Positions 6,879 to 12,782 of a stretch of 12,782 nucleotides of DNA are shown one piece after another. The first letter of the stretch is position 1; each line of letters opens with the position of its first letter. Origin of the DNA: an uncultured Eubacteriales bacterium (GTDB taxonomy: Bacteria; Bacillota; Clostridia; Christensenellales; Borkfalkiaceae); assembly GCA_958405585.1 (NCBI GenBank), contig CATYEP010000040.1, positions 1-12,782 on the forward strand. The letters run 5' to 3'. Below the pieces are notes generated by a model. It worked only from the letters and a program-made list of their open reading frames with translations, made no database searches and had not been told where the DNA came from. Made by a program: the position numbers and the translations under genes.

Positions 6879-6879
6879 T
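6850..6879. terminator. Orphan bidirectional terminator
   Basis: A perfect ten-pair stem (ATACTGTTGC with GCAACAGTAT, loop AAAT) is preceded by a run of A and followed by seven T, so it can stop transcription from either side. No annotated gene reads into it from the left on the + strand or from the right on the - strand. It may insulate the rubrerythrin promoter or end a small RNA. Confidence 0.7.
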
Positions 6880-6887
6880 AATAGGGA

Positions 6888-6896
6888 TGTTAAAAT
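6888..6896 (+). promoter_or_regulatory. Extended -10 promoter candidate for the rubrerythrin gene
   Basis: TGTTAAAAT is a TGn-extended -10 element just after the orphan terminator, about 54 bases before the rubrerythrin start. No good -35 hexamer exists because the upstream position falls in the terminator stem, as is tolerated for extended -10 promoters. Confidence 0.42.
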
Positions 6897-6949
6897 AAAG
6901 GCAAGAAAGGAAGGAAAGCTTCCGAATACTAATAAAAGAGGTTATTATA

Positions 6950-7483
6950 ATGAAAAGGTGTGCGATTTGTGGTGAAATTGTAGAGGATTCTGTAACGGTA
7001 TGCCCTGTTTGCAAGGCGACGAAATTTGTGCCGATCGATGACAGCGCTGAGATAAAGTTTGCATGTGTTCATGAAGTTGGCGTAGCGAAGGGATTGGACG
7101 AAGAAGTTGTTGCGGGACTTCGTGCGAATTTTGAAGGTGAATGCACGGAAGTCGGGATGTATCTTGCAATGGCTCGCGTAGCGGAAAGAGAAGGGTATCC
7201 TGAAATTGCAGAGGCTTACAAACGTTATGCGTTTGAAGAAGCTGAACATGCATCCAAGTTTGCTGAGCTTTTGGGTGAATGCATTACGGATTCCACGAAG
7301 AAGAATCTGGAACTTCGCGTCGCAGCGGAGACGGGTGCTTGTGCAGGGAAACTTGCGATCGCAAAGCGTGCGAAAGAGCTCGGGTATGATGCGATTCATG
7401 ATACTGTTCATGAAATGGCGAAGGATGAAGCGCGCCATGGCGCAGGCTTCAACGGTTTGCTGAACAGATATTTCAAAAAATAA
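6950..7483 (+). CDS. Reverse rubrerythrin (N-terminal rubredoxin domain, C-terminal diiron domain)
   Basis: A cytoplasmic non-haem diiron peroxidase that reduces hydrogen peroxide (and, in studied clostridial relatives, oxygen) with electrons from NADH via rubredoxin-type carriers. In the 177-residue protein the rubredoxin-like iron site comes first (C4-x2-C7 and C18-x2-C21). It is followed by the four-helix erythrin domain with E64 in the first helix, E97-x2-H100, E127 and E160-x2-H163 as likely diiron ligands. This order, opposite to classical rubrerythrin, is that of the clostridial reverse rubrerythrins. AGAGG lies eight bases before the ATG. It is monocistronic, with a promoter-like element ahead and a strong hairpin behind. 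In clostridia such genes are controlled by PerR, but I see only a half-match to a PerR box at the start codon. Confidence 0.92.
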   Translation: MKRCAICGEIVEDSVTVCPVCKATKFVPIDDSAEIKFACVHEVGVAKGLDEEVVAGLRANFEGECTEVGMYLAMARVAEREGYPEIAEAYKRYAFEEAEHASKFAELLGECITDSTKKNLELRVAAETGACAGKLAIAKRAKELGYDAIHDTVHEMAKDEARHGAGFNGLLNRYFKK

Positions 7484-7506
7484 TTTCGTTAAGTCGATAA
7501 GTTGAA

Positions 7507-7541
7507 AGCGCGGCGCACGGAATATTTCCGTGCGCCGCGTT
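7507..7541 (+). terminator. Hairpin terminator of the rubrerythrin gene
   Basis: Fourteen perfect pairs (CGCGGCGCACGGAA with TTCCGTGCGCCGCG) around a TAT loop, extendable by a G-T and an A-T pair, starting 23 bases after the stop. The following TTGCATTGT is only moderately T-rich, but stem strength and position make termination likely. Confidence 0.6.
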
Positions 7542-7738
7542 GCATTGTGCGGTGAATTATTCTGTTCAATGCAATACGCAGAGAAAAAAAGAGCTCAATC
7601 TGTGCATTATACGTTAAGTGTAATGACTGATCGGAAAGCTGTTGTTTGGGTCGGAGCGGCCGGCTCACAAAAACGGTTTGTTAAAATCGGAAGCTGAGCC
7701 GAATCGGGGCAATTTGTTAAAATTTGTTTGCCTGAAGT
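7542..7738. other. Intergenic stretch without a recognisable gene
   Basis: About 200 bases between two terminators. I see no credible reading frame. Structure present: TTGCATTG/CAATGCAA inverted repeat (7540-7547 and 7567-7574), CGGCTCA/TGAGCCG inverted repeat (7661-7667 and 7695-7701), and TTTGTTAAAAT occurring twice (about 7677-7687 and 7713-7723). No convincing promoter was found for a small RNA. Confidence 0.4.
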
Positions 7739-7772
7739 AAAAAAGAGCGGCGAGCCAGGGGATGGCTCGCCG
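7739..7772 (-). terminator. Rho-independent terminator of the small membrane protein gene
   Basis: Read on the - strand, ten perfect GC-rich pairs (CGGCGAGCCA with TGGCTCGCCG, five-base loop) are followed by CTC and TTTTTT. The stem begins 24 bases after the stop codon at 7797. Confidence 0.82.
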
Positions 7773-7796
7773 TATTAAAAACAGGCGGGGACGGGA

Positions 7797-8186
7797 TCAA
7801 AAATCGTCTGATTTATCGTCGATTTCCGTCGTTGAGACATCGTAGCGGATCTTATTGTTCCGTGAACAGATGTCCTTTGTAAATTCGTTGTACCAATCGG
7901 GTTTGACGACGATCACCGTATAGCGTTCGTCCTTAAAATAAATGACGAGTTCCTTGTCGCCTACTTTATACACGGAACGGATCAGTATGGAAGGGAACAC
8001 GGACAAAGCGAGCAAAGAAGCGATGATGATCACGACGTGCTGGATGATGAGTTGCGGCGACGAAAAGCCGAGCGAGGGTGACAGGATTCGGTAAATCGTA
8101 AAGCCAATGCCGACGAGGCCGAGGATGATTCCGAATATACAGCCAGCAATAGCCGCCTTGGATAATTTAAAACGATATGTATTCAT
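7797..8186 (-). CDS. Small two-helix membrane protein of unknown function
   Basis: I do not recognise this 129-residue protein. It has a short basic N-terminus (NTYRFKLSK), a glycine-rich membrane helix at about 11-33 and a second at about 46-69. A soluble C-terminal part of about 60 residues looks beta-strand-rich (VYKVGDKELVIYFKDERYTVIVV, then PDWYNEF) and ends in an acidic tail (EIDDKSDDF). With both helices spanning, both termini would be on the same side, probably cytoplasmic. The start at 8186 is chosen because GGAG lies ten bases upstream and the promoter lies just beyond; a reading to 8249 would begin upstream of the promoter. It is monocistronic with its own promoter and terminator and is divergent from the ATP synthase operon. 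It has no similarity to AtpI that I can see. Confidence 0.8.
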   Translation of the reverse strand: MNTYRFKLSKAAIAGCIFGIILGLVGIGFTIYRILSPSLGFSSPQLIIQHVVIIIASLLALSVFPSILIRSVYKVGDKELVIYFKDERYTVIVVKPDWYNEFTKDICSRNNKIRYDVSTTEIDDKSDDF

Positions 8187-8210
8187 AATATTTTTACTCC
8201 GTCTGAAAAA

Positions 8211-8239
8211 ATTGTAGCATAATTGCACATAAAAAGCAA
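8211..8239 (-). promoter_or_regulatory. Promoter of the small membrane protein gene
   Basis: On the - strand TTGCTT (8239-8234), a 17-base spacer and TACAAT (8216-8211) with a TG extension (TGCTACAAT). Transcription should start near 8204, about 18 bases before the ATG. Confidence 0.7.
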
Positions 8240-8369
8240 GGGAAAGCAAAAGAAATGCAGTGTGATTTTTGTCGAAAAAGGGAGCAGTGCGGACGAAAAG
8301 TATTTGGTAAACGAAGGGAATGACTGTGTAAGTATAAGTATTTATTATCTTTCTGCGGCGGTGATTTAC

Positions 8370-8398
8370 TTGAAAAAATTTTTGAAAAGTAGTAGAAT
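8370..8398 (+). promoter_or_regulatory. Promoter of the ATP synthase operon
   Basis: TTGAAA (8370-8375), a 17-base spacer and TAGAAT (8393-8398), each with five of six consensus bases. The likely start near 8405 gives a 25-base leader with AGAGG eight bases before the atpB ATG. No atpI-like gene lies between promoter and atpB. Confidence 0.7.
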
Positions 8399-8430
8399 TA
8401 TTTTGATTTTAAGGTACAGAGGTTGACGAA

Positions 8431-9225
8431 ATGGAGAATTTTTCAGCACAACTTCTCGCGACGGATAAGTTTGCGGGACTGAAAGATAAGATATTTCCGT
8501 CGGATGTGATCGTGATCGGCGGGTTTCGGATCAATGACAGTGTGATCACGGGATTCATAGTTGTTTTTGTATTGCTGATCGCGGCGCTGATTTTGCGGCT
8601 GACGGTGATTCGGCATTGGAAGACGACGCCGTCGGCGATTCAGATGTTTCTGGAGTGGCTCGTGTCTTTTTTTGACAAGAGTGCGGATGAGATGACGGAA
8701 AATTACAGTAAACTGATGGGGCCGTATACGTTTGGCGCTGCTGCGTATATCTGCTGTGGGGTTCTGATCGAGATGTTTGGTTTGCGTCCTGCCATTGCGG
8801 ATATCGGTGCATGTTTTGCGTTGGCGTTATGCACTTTTCTGTTTATTCATACGCTCGGGTTTGCAAAAAATAAAATCCGCAGGTTTACGCATTATCTGAA
8901 TCCGATCAACATAGTGACAGATTTATCGGTACCAGTTTCCATGACGTTCCGTCTGTTCGGAAGCATTCTGAGCGGTATGGTGATCATGGATATGGTGTAT
9001 ATATTGGTGGAAAGCATTTGGTATTTCGGATTGCCGTTGATTTTGCCGGCAGTTCTTACACCGTTGTTTACGCTTTTCCATGCATTTATTCAGTCGTATG
9101 TATTTGCATCGCTGACGCTGACGTTTGTGCAGGAAGCGATCGAATCGCCGCCAAAAAAGCTGAAAAAGCCGAAGAAACTGAAATCCGGAACGGCGGAAGC
9201 GGCAGGACGTCAGGTTCAGGCCTGA
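8431..9225 (+). CDS. atpB: F1Fo ATP synthase subunit a
   Basis: The stator half-channel of the Fo motor, a polytopic membrane protein through which ions reach and leave the c-ring. In the 264-residue product the essential arginine is R174 in SMTFRLFG (E. coli R210), and Q221 in FHAFIQSYVF matches E. coli Q252. E. coli E219 is replaced by M183 in RLFGSILSGM, so the accessory acidic residue lies elsewhere. The N-terminus to about 35 is outside the membrane and the first helix is about 37-58. The last 30 residues form a Lys/Pro/Ala-rich tail (SPPKKLKKPKKLKSGT) longer than usual. First gene of the operon, with AGAGG as ribosome site. Confidence 0.95.
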   Translation: MENFSAQLLATDKFAGLKDKIFPSDVIVIGGFRINDSVITGFIVVFVLLIAALILRLTVIRHWKTTPSAIQMFLEWLVSFFDKSADEMTENYSKLMGPYTFGAAAYICCGVLIEMFGLRPAIADIGACFALALCTFLFIHTLGFAKNKIRRFTHYLNPINIVTDLSVPVSMTFRLFGSILSGMVIMDMVYILVESIWYFGLPLILPAVLTPLFTLFHAFIQSYVFASLTLTFVQEAIESPPKKLKKPKKLKSGTAEAAGRQVQA

Positions 9226-9262
9226 TCATAAACGTGTTTAAAATTTTATCCATATATCCTTG

Positions 9263-9270
9263 AAGGAGGT
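9263..9270 (+). promoter_or_regulatory. Strong Shine-Dalgarno site deciding the atpE start
   Basis: AAGGAGGT lies seven bases before the ATG at 9278, the strongest ribosome site in the window. It rejects the in-frame TTG at 9260. The upstream stretch is U-rich in mRNA (GUUUAAAAUUUUAU), as in the E. coli atpE initiation region, which fits the high copy number of subunit c. Confidence 0.85.
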
Positions 9271-9277
9271 ACGAACA

Positions 9278-9535
9278 ATGGAACTTTTAGTTACGATGCT
9301 GGCAAATCTTCTTGCCACGGACGGGGCATTGCTCGGTGCAGGTATTGCGGCGCTGACGGGTCTTGGTGCAGGTATTGGTATGGGAATCGCAACGGGCAAA
9401 GCGGTGGAAGCTACCGCGCGTCAGCCGGAAGCGGTCGGCAAGATCAGAACGATGTTGCTGCTTGGTCTTGCGTTTGCGGAGACGACTGCAATTTACGGTT
9501 TGTTGGTAAGTATTTTGCTGATTTTCGTTGCATAG
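9278..9535 (+). CDS. atpE: F1Fo ATP synthase subunit c
   Basis: The 85-residue hairpin of two membrane helices that assembles into the rotor ring. Helix 1 (about 17-42) carries the glycine-repeat motif ending GIGMGIATGKAVE. The polar loop is ARQPEA at 47-52, and the ion-binding glutamate is E68 in FAETTAIYG. T69 and Y73 match the Ser/Thr and Tyr of sodium-binding c-rings, but the position of the sodium-binding glutamine in helix 1 (Q32 of Ilyobacter tartaricus) is M35 here. I infer proton coupling, or at best weak sodium binding. Expression is set by the strong ribosome site just upstream; spacing to atpB is 52 bases and to atpF 27 bases. Confidence 0.96.
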   Translation: MELLVTMLANLLATDGALLGAGIAALTGLGAGIGMGIATGKAVEATARQPEAVGKIRTMLLLGLAFAETTAIYGLLVSILLIFVA

Positions 9536-9562
9536 ACAAAATAAATATTTCAAAGGTGTAAA

Positions 9563-10090
9563 ATGTTCGTAGAATTAGTCGGAAACCAGTTGTTGGCGAG
9601 TATAGGCGAGCTGGTGGAATGGGAGAGTGTAGTCTGCCACCTGATTGCGCTGATCATCCTGACGGTCGGATTGTATCTTTTGCTGTTCAAGCCCGTAAAG
9701 CGGATGATCAAGGAACGTCAGGACAAGATCAAAAAAATTGAGAAAGAAAATTCCGACCTGAATGCTGAAGTCAAGAAGATGAAAGAAAGTACGGCAGTCG
9801 TGCTTTCCGAAGCAAAAAAGGAAGCGGCGGTTATCCATGAAAATGCTGTAAAAGCAGCGAATCAGAAGGCGGATGATATTGTCACTGATGCGAAAAATCA
9901 GGCGAAAAACCTGATTGAGCGCACCGAAAAAGAGCTGGATGAAGAGCGTCGCGGATTGCAGTCTGAAATCGAACGTCAGATCACGGACGTTTCGATGGCG
10001 GTCGCCGAAAAGATTCTCGAAACGGATATTTCTTCGGAAGACGATAAAAAAATAATTGCCGAATGCCTTGCTCAGTGGAGTAAGGAGTAA
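9563..10090 (+). CDS. atpF: F1Fo ATP synthase subunit b
   Basis: The peripheral stalk subunit that links subunit a to delta/F1. The 175-residue product has a short N-terminal segment, one membrane helix at about 23-43 (VCHLIALIILTVGLYLLLF) and the typical KPVKRMIKERQDKI exit. A long charged coiled coil (about 50-150) follows, and the C-terminus has VSMAVAEKILETDIS, the region that contacts delta. Its length is normal to slightly long compared with 156 in E. coli, and no delta-like domain is fused to it. AAAGGTG precedes the ATG. The stop codon TAA directly follows the ribosome site of the short delta gene, so the two are translationally linked. Confidence 0.95.
   Translation: MFVELVGNQLLASIGELVEWESVVCHLIALIILTVGLYLLLFKPVKRMIKERQDKIKKIEKENSDLNAEVKKMKESTAVVLSEAKKEAAVIHENAVKAANQKADDIVTDAKNQAKNLIERTEKELDEERRGLQSEIERQITDVSMAVAEKILETDISSEDDKKIIAECLAQWSKE
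10082..10087 (+). promoter_or_regulatory. Shine-Dalgarno site fixing the start of the short delta gene
   Basis: AAGGAG in the last codons of atpF, seven bases before the ATG at 10095. Its quality and spacing show that the delta reading starts here and not further upstream, which matters because it proves the missing N-terminal domain is not an annotation error. Confidence 0.8.
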
Positions 10091-10094
10091 TAAT

Positions 10095-10322
10095 ATGACA
10101 AATGTAAATAATATTACTGCAAATGTAATTCTTGCCAGAAGGCCTGATCGAGAAACGGAAACGATGATCGAGAAGTTTATACAGGCTCACGGATGCAAAA
10201 AGGTGCAGTATGAAATTGATCCGAGCATCATTGGCGGAATAATCATTTATATAGGCGATACGGTTTTTGACGGTTCGGTACGGAGCCGGCTTGACAAGAT
10301 CAAGAACGACGTTACCGCCTGA
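10095..10322 (+). CDS. atpH: Short F1Fo ATP synthase subunit delta, C-terminal domain only
   Basis: A 75-residue protein in the atpH position. It matches roughly residues 103-177 of the 177-residue E. coli delta. A beta strand (NITANVILARRPD) is followed by a helix (TETMIEKFIQAHG) and then the family signature DPSIIGGIIIYIGDTVFDGSVRSRLDKIKNDV. The first hundred residues, a helical bundle that binds the N-terminal helix of alpha in E. coli, are absent. The preceding gene ends four bases before the ATG and the ribosome site is ideal, so there is no room for a lost exon or frameshifted N-terminus. The retained part is the one that contacts subunit b. Either another protein supplies the alpha contact, or the stator is held differently. 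A reading from 10056 overlaps atpF and is not supported. Confidence 0.87.
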   Translation: MTNVNNITANVILARRPDRETETMIEKFIQAHGCKKVQYEIDPSIIGGIIIYIGDTVFDGSVRSRLDKIKNDVTA

Positions 10323-10342
10323 GAGAAATTTAGGTTGAATCT

Positions 10343-11920
10343 ATGATTGATGTAAATGCGATAGGAAAGACGATCGTTGATAAAGTACAGTCATCGCATG
10401 GGATTTCGGATGAAAGGACGTGCGGGAAAATCATTTACTCAGGCGACGGGATAATACATATTTCCGGACTGAGTGACGTGAAATACAACGAGCTTCTTGA
10501 GGTGCAGGGCGGATATAAAGCGCTTGCGCTGAATTTGGAACGGGACAGCGTCGGTGCGGTGCTGTTTTCGGGTGAGGACAAAGTACGATTCGGCGATCTG
10601 GTTTATTCGACCGGCAAGACGGTGCAGATGCCGGTCGGGGAAAGTTATTTAGGCAGGATCGTGGACCCGCTGGGTGATCCGATCGATGGGCTGGCGGAAA
10701 TACAAGAGGAAGAATACAGACCGGTGGAATTTCCTGCGCCGGCGATCATGGATCGCGGAAAGGTCAATAAGCCTTTGCAGACGGGGATACTTGCGATCGA
10801 CAGTATGATTCCGATCGGGCGCGGACAGCGTGAACTGATCATTGGTGACCGACAGACAGGAAAAACGGCGATCGCGATCGATACGATCCTGAATCAGAAA
10901 GGCGAAAACATTATCTGTATTTATGTTTCGATCGGGCAGAAAGCGTCGTCGCTTGCGAAGATTATAAGTACTTTGCGGAACAGAGGCGCGATGGAATATA
11001 CCTGCGTGGTATGTTCGACGGCGGATGACGATGCGCCTTTGCAGTATCTTGCGCCGTACAGCGGCTGTGCGCTGGCTGAGTACTTTATGTATCACGGCAA
11101 AGATGTTCTGATCGTCTACGATGATTTGTCGAAGCACGCGGTGGCATATCGTACGATGAGCCTTTTGCTCAAGCGTCCTGCCGGGCGTGAAGCATATCCG
11201 GGCGATGTTTTTTATCTGCATTCGAGGTTGCTCGAACGTGCGGCGAAACTTTCGCCGGAAAAGGGAGGCGGATCAATTACGGCGCTTCCGATTGTAGAAA
11301 CGCTGGCTGGTGACATTTCGGCATATATTCCGACGAACGTCATATCCATTACGGACGGGCAGATTTATCTGGAAAGCGAATTGTTCAACAGCGGTGTGCG
11401 GCCTGCGGTGAATGTCGGGTTGTCGGTTTCGCGTGTCGGCGGAAGCGCGCAGAGAACTGCGATACGGCAGATTTCCGGGCAGCTCCGCGTAAATCTTGCG
11501 CAGTATCGTGAACTTGCTATATTTATGCAGTTCGGTTCGGATCTGGATTCGGAAACGCAGAAGACGTTGAACCGCGGCGCGAAAATGACGGATACGTTGA
11601 AACAGCGTCAGTACCTGAATTATTCGGTTCGTGAAATGATCGTGCTTTTAACGGTTTCTCAAAGTGAGCTGGTCGATAAGATCCCCGAAAAGAAGATGAC
11701 GGCTTACAACGAAGGACTGTTGGATTATATCCATGCAAATCACGAAGATCTGCTTGAGAAAATCGATCCGGATAAAAAGACGGATGATGCTTTGCGTGCC
11801 GAAATTTTGTCGGTTGCCGAAGATTATGTGAATTGTTCCGTAGGGGAAGATTCTTACGCGGGGCATTCGGATGTCGAAACGGAGGCCGAAGATGCGGAAA
11901 AATCTTCGGATGTGAAGTAA
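10343..11920 (+). CDS. atpA: F1Fo ATP synthase subunit alpha
   Basis: The non-catalytic nucleotide-binding subunit of the F1 hexamer. In the 525-residue product the P-loop GDRQTGKT is at 168-175, and VYDDLSKHAVAYR with the RPAGREAYPGDVFYLHSRLLERAAKL block is typical of alpha. The arginine finger that reaches the beta active site is R364 in VSRVGGSAQ. The N-terminus keeps an amphipathic start (MIDVNAIGKTIVDKVQ), the region that binds delta in E. coli. It is slightly longer than usual because of an acidic tail of about 23 residues (from DSYAGHSDVETEAED to the end, eight acidic residues). AGGT lies about nine bases before the ATG; the gap to the delta gene is 20 bases. Confidence 0.97.
   Translation: MIDVNAIGKTIVDKVQSSHGISDERTCGKIIYSGDGIIHISGLSDVKYNELLEVQGGYKALALNLERDSVGAVLFSGEDKVRFGDLVYSTGKTVQMPVGESYLGRIVDPLGDPIDGLAEIQEEEYRPVEFPAPAIMDRGKVNKPLQTGILAIDSMIPIGRGQRELIIGDRQTGKTAIAIDTILNQKGENIICIYVSIGQKASSLAKIISTLRNRGAMEYTCVVCSTADDDAPLQYLAPYSGCALAEYFMYHGKDVLIVYDDLSKHAVAYRTMSLLLKRPAGREAYPGDVFYLHSRLLERAAKLSPEKGGGSITALPIVETLAGDISAYIPTNVISITDGQIYLESELFNSGVRPAVNVGLSVSRVGGSAQRTAIRQISGQLRVNLAQYRELAIFMQFGSDLDSETQKTLNRGAKMTDTLKQRQYLNYSVREMIVLLTVSQSELVDKIPEKKMTAYNEGLLDYIHANHEDLLEKIDPDKKTDDALRAEILSVAEDYVNCSVGEDSYAGHSDVETEAEDAEKSSDVK
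11886..11909 (+). promoter_or_regulatory. Stem-loop just upstream of the atpG start
   Basis: CCGAAGAT and ATCTTCGG form eight perfect pairs around an eight-base loop inside the last codons of atpA, ending 12 bases before the gamma ATG. It could tune gamma translation or mark an RNA-processing point; the loop-forming sequence also encodes part of the acidic alpha tail, so chance is possible. Confidence 0.35.
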
Positions 11921-11921
11921 T

Positions 11922-12782
11922 ATGGCAGACATAGCGGAACTCAGACACCGAATAAAAAGCATTCAGGATACGCATCAGATCACAAAAGCGATGGAACTGA
12001 TCTCTGTGGCAAAGATGCGGAAAGCTGTCGTAAAGCAGTCGTTCAGTTCCGTATATTTTGATTCCGTCCGCTTTACTTTAAAAGATATCATGCGGCACAG
12101 TAACGATATACACAACCGTTATACCGAACATCGTCCGGATAACCGTACGGCGTATATCGTCATTGCCGGAGATAAAGGGTTGGCGGGATCGTTCAACAAC
12201 AATGTATTGAATCTTGCATGGGAACACATGCAAAAGCGTCCGGTGCATTATGTGGTGACGATCGGTCAGATGGCGCGCGCTTTTTTTGAGAGTCGTGAAC
12301 AGCAGGTCGATTTGGAATTCACGCATGCTGTAACCAACCCGACTCTGCACGATGCGCGCGGCGTCATGCGAGACATACTGGAATTGTATGACCGCAATCT
12401 GATGGATGAAGTTTATGTTGTTTTCACGCGCATGAAGTCAGCATCCGTGTATGAACCGGAACTTGTCAAACTTCTTCCCATAGAAGAAAAAGATATAGAG
12501 GCGGACGTAACTCCGACTTATACGGGCGAGATCTGTTATGATCCATCACCGAAGGAAGTTTTGGATGTATTGGTACCGCAGTATCTTGTCGGGATGATTT
12601 ATTCGACGCTGATCCATAGTTCGGCGAGCGAACACGCGGCGCGTATGATGGCGATGTCAAACGCGAATAAAAACGCGGAAAAAATGCTGGATGCGCTGAA
12701 TCTTGAATACAACCGGCTCCGTCAGAGTGCGATTACGACGGAATTGCTGGATTTGTCTTCGGGCAGATTTTTTTCGGAAAAC
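11922..12782 (+). CDS. atpG: F1Fo ATP synthase subunit gamma (3' end outside window)
   Basis: The central rotor shaft of F1. All 287 codons to the window edge are open and no stop is reached; most gamma subunits are about 285-295 residues, so nearly the whole protein is visible. The N-terminal helix RHRIKSIQDTHQITKAMELISVAKMRKA and the GDKGLAGSFNNNV motif are typical. So is the C-terminal helix with SSASEHAARMMAMSNANKNAEKMLDALNL and its RQSAITTELLDLSSG end. The ATG is one base past the alpha stop and has only a weak ribosome site, so translation is probably coupled to alpha. A hairpin in the end of atpA lies just upstream. Confidence 0.95.
   Translation, partial: MADIAELRHRIKSIQDTHQITKAMELISVAKMRKAVVKQSFSSVYFDSVRFTLKDIMRHSNDIHNRYTEHRPDNRTAYIVIAGDKGLAGSFNNNVLNLAWEHMQKRPVHYVVTIGQMARAFFESREQQVDLEFTHAVTNPTLHDARGVMRDILELYDRNLMDEVYVVFTRMKSASVYEPELVKLLPIEEKDIEADVTPTYTGEICYDPSPKEVLDVLVPQYLVGMIYSTLIHSSASEHAARMMAMSNANKNAEKMLDALNLEYNRLRQSAITTELLDLSSGRFFSEN

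Noticed and set aside
6943..6957. Possible PerR box at the rubrerythrin start
   Set aside because: Only one half-site (ATTATAAT) is recognisable; the other half does not match the TTATAAT-N-ATTATAA pattern in either alignment.
6929..7438. Long - strand frames across the rubrerythrin gene
   Set aside because: They are antisense to a clear, motif-bearing gene and are rich in residues expected from reverse reading; no promoter or ribosome site.
8255..8323. A 22-codon frame with a CxxC motif (MQCDFCRKREQCGRKV)
   Set aside because: The purine-rich stretch upstream is too distant and no promoter reads into it; too short to separate from chance.
8223..8426. A 67-codon + strand frame ahead of atpB
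   Set aside because: It starts with TTG without a ribosome site and spans both divergent promoters; its low-complexity content reflects AT-rich DNA.
10056..10094. Earlier start for the delta gene that might restore part of its N-terminus
   Set aside because: It would only add 13 residues inside atpF, with no similarity to the delta N-terminal domain and no ribosome site.

Overview
The window looks like chromosomal DNA from an anaerobic, Clostridia-like Bacillota. This is inferred from the reverse-type rubrerythrin, purine-rich Shine-Dalgarno sites, sigma-A-type promoters, many rho-independent hairpin terminators and a short-patch ABC-2 polysaccharide exporter. The species cannot be named from the sequence. 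There are no tRNA or rRNA genes, no CRISPR array and no insertion sequence.

Positions 1-5371 are the end of a surface-polysaccharide locus in two convergent halves. On the + strand are a 5'-truncated gene of unknown function and a 740-residue protein that joins a polysaccharide pyruvyl transferase domain to a QueC-like PP-loop ATPase domain. On the - strand are a family 2 glycosyltransferase, an ABC-2 permease and its ATPase, tightly packed as an assembly and export unit. The halves meet at two hairpin terminators (about 2846-2927).

Positions 5541-6623 hold a solitary intracellular GH43 arabinofuranosidase-like gene on the - strand. It has a near-consensus promoter and its own terminator. 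Upstream are two perfect GAAACGTTTC-core palindromes that look like LacI-family operators, then an orphan bidirectional terminator. Next, on the + strand, is a reverse rubrerythrin (6950-7483), an oxidative-stress peroxidase of anaerobes. A small unknown two-helix membrane protein (7797-8186, - strand) follows, transcribed away from the last block.

Positions 8370-12782 hold the start of the F1Fo ATP synthase operon in the classical order a-c-b-delta-alpha-gamma. The gamma gene runs off the window, and beta and epsilon would lie beyond. The a, c, b, alpha and gamma subunits look complete or nearly so, but delta is only 75 residues: the C-terminal b-binding part is present and the N-terminal domain that normally grips alpha is missing.

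The two observations most worth following are the pyruvyl transferase/QueC-like fusion with its intact C-x8-C-x2-C-x2-C zinc site, and the half-length delta subunit in an otherwise canonical operon.
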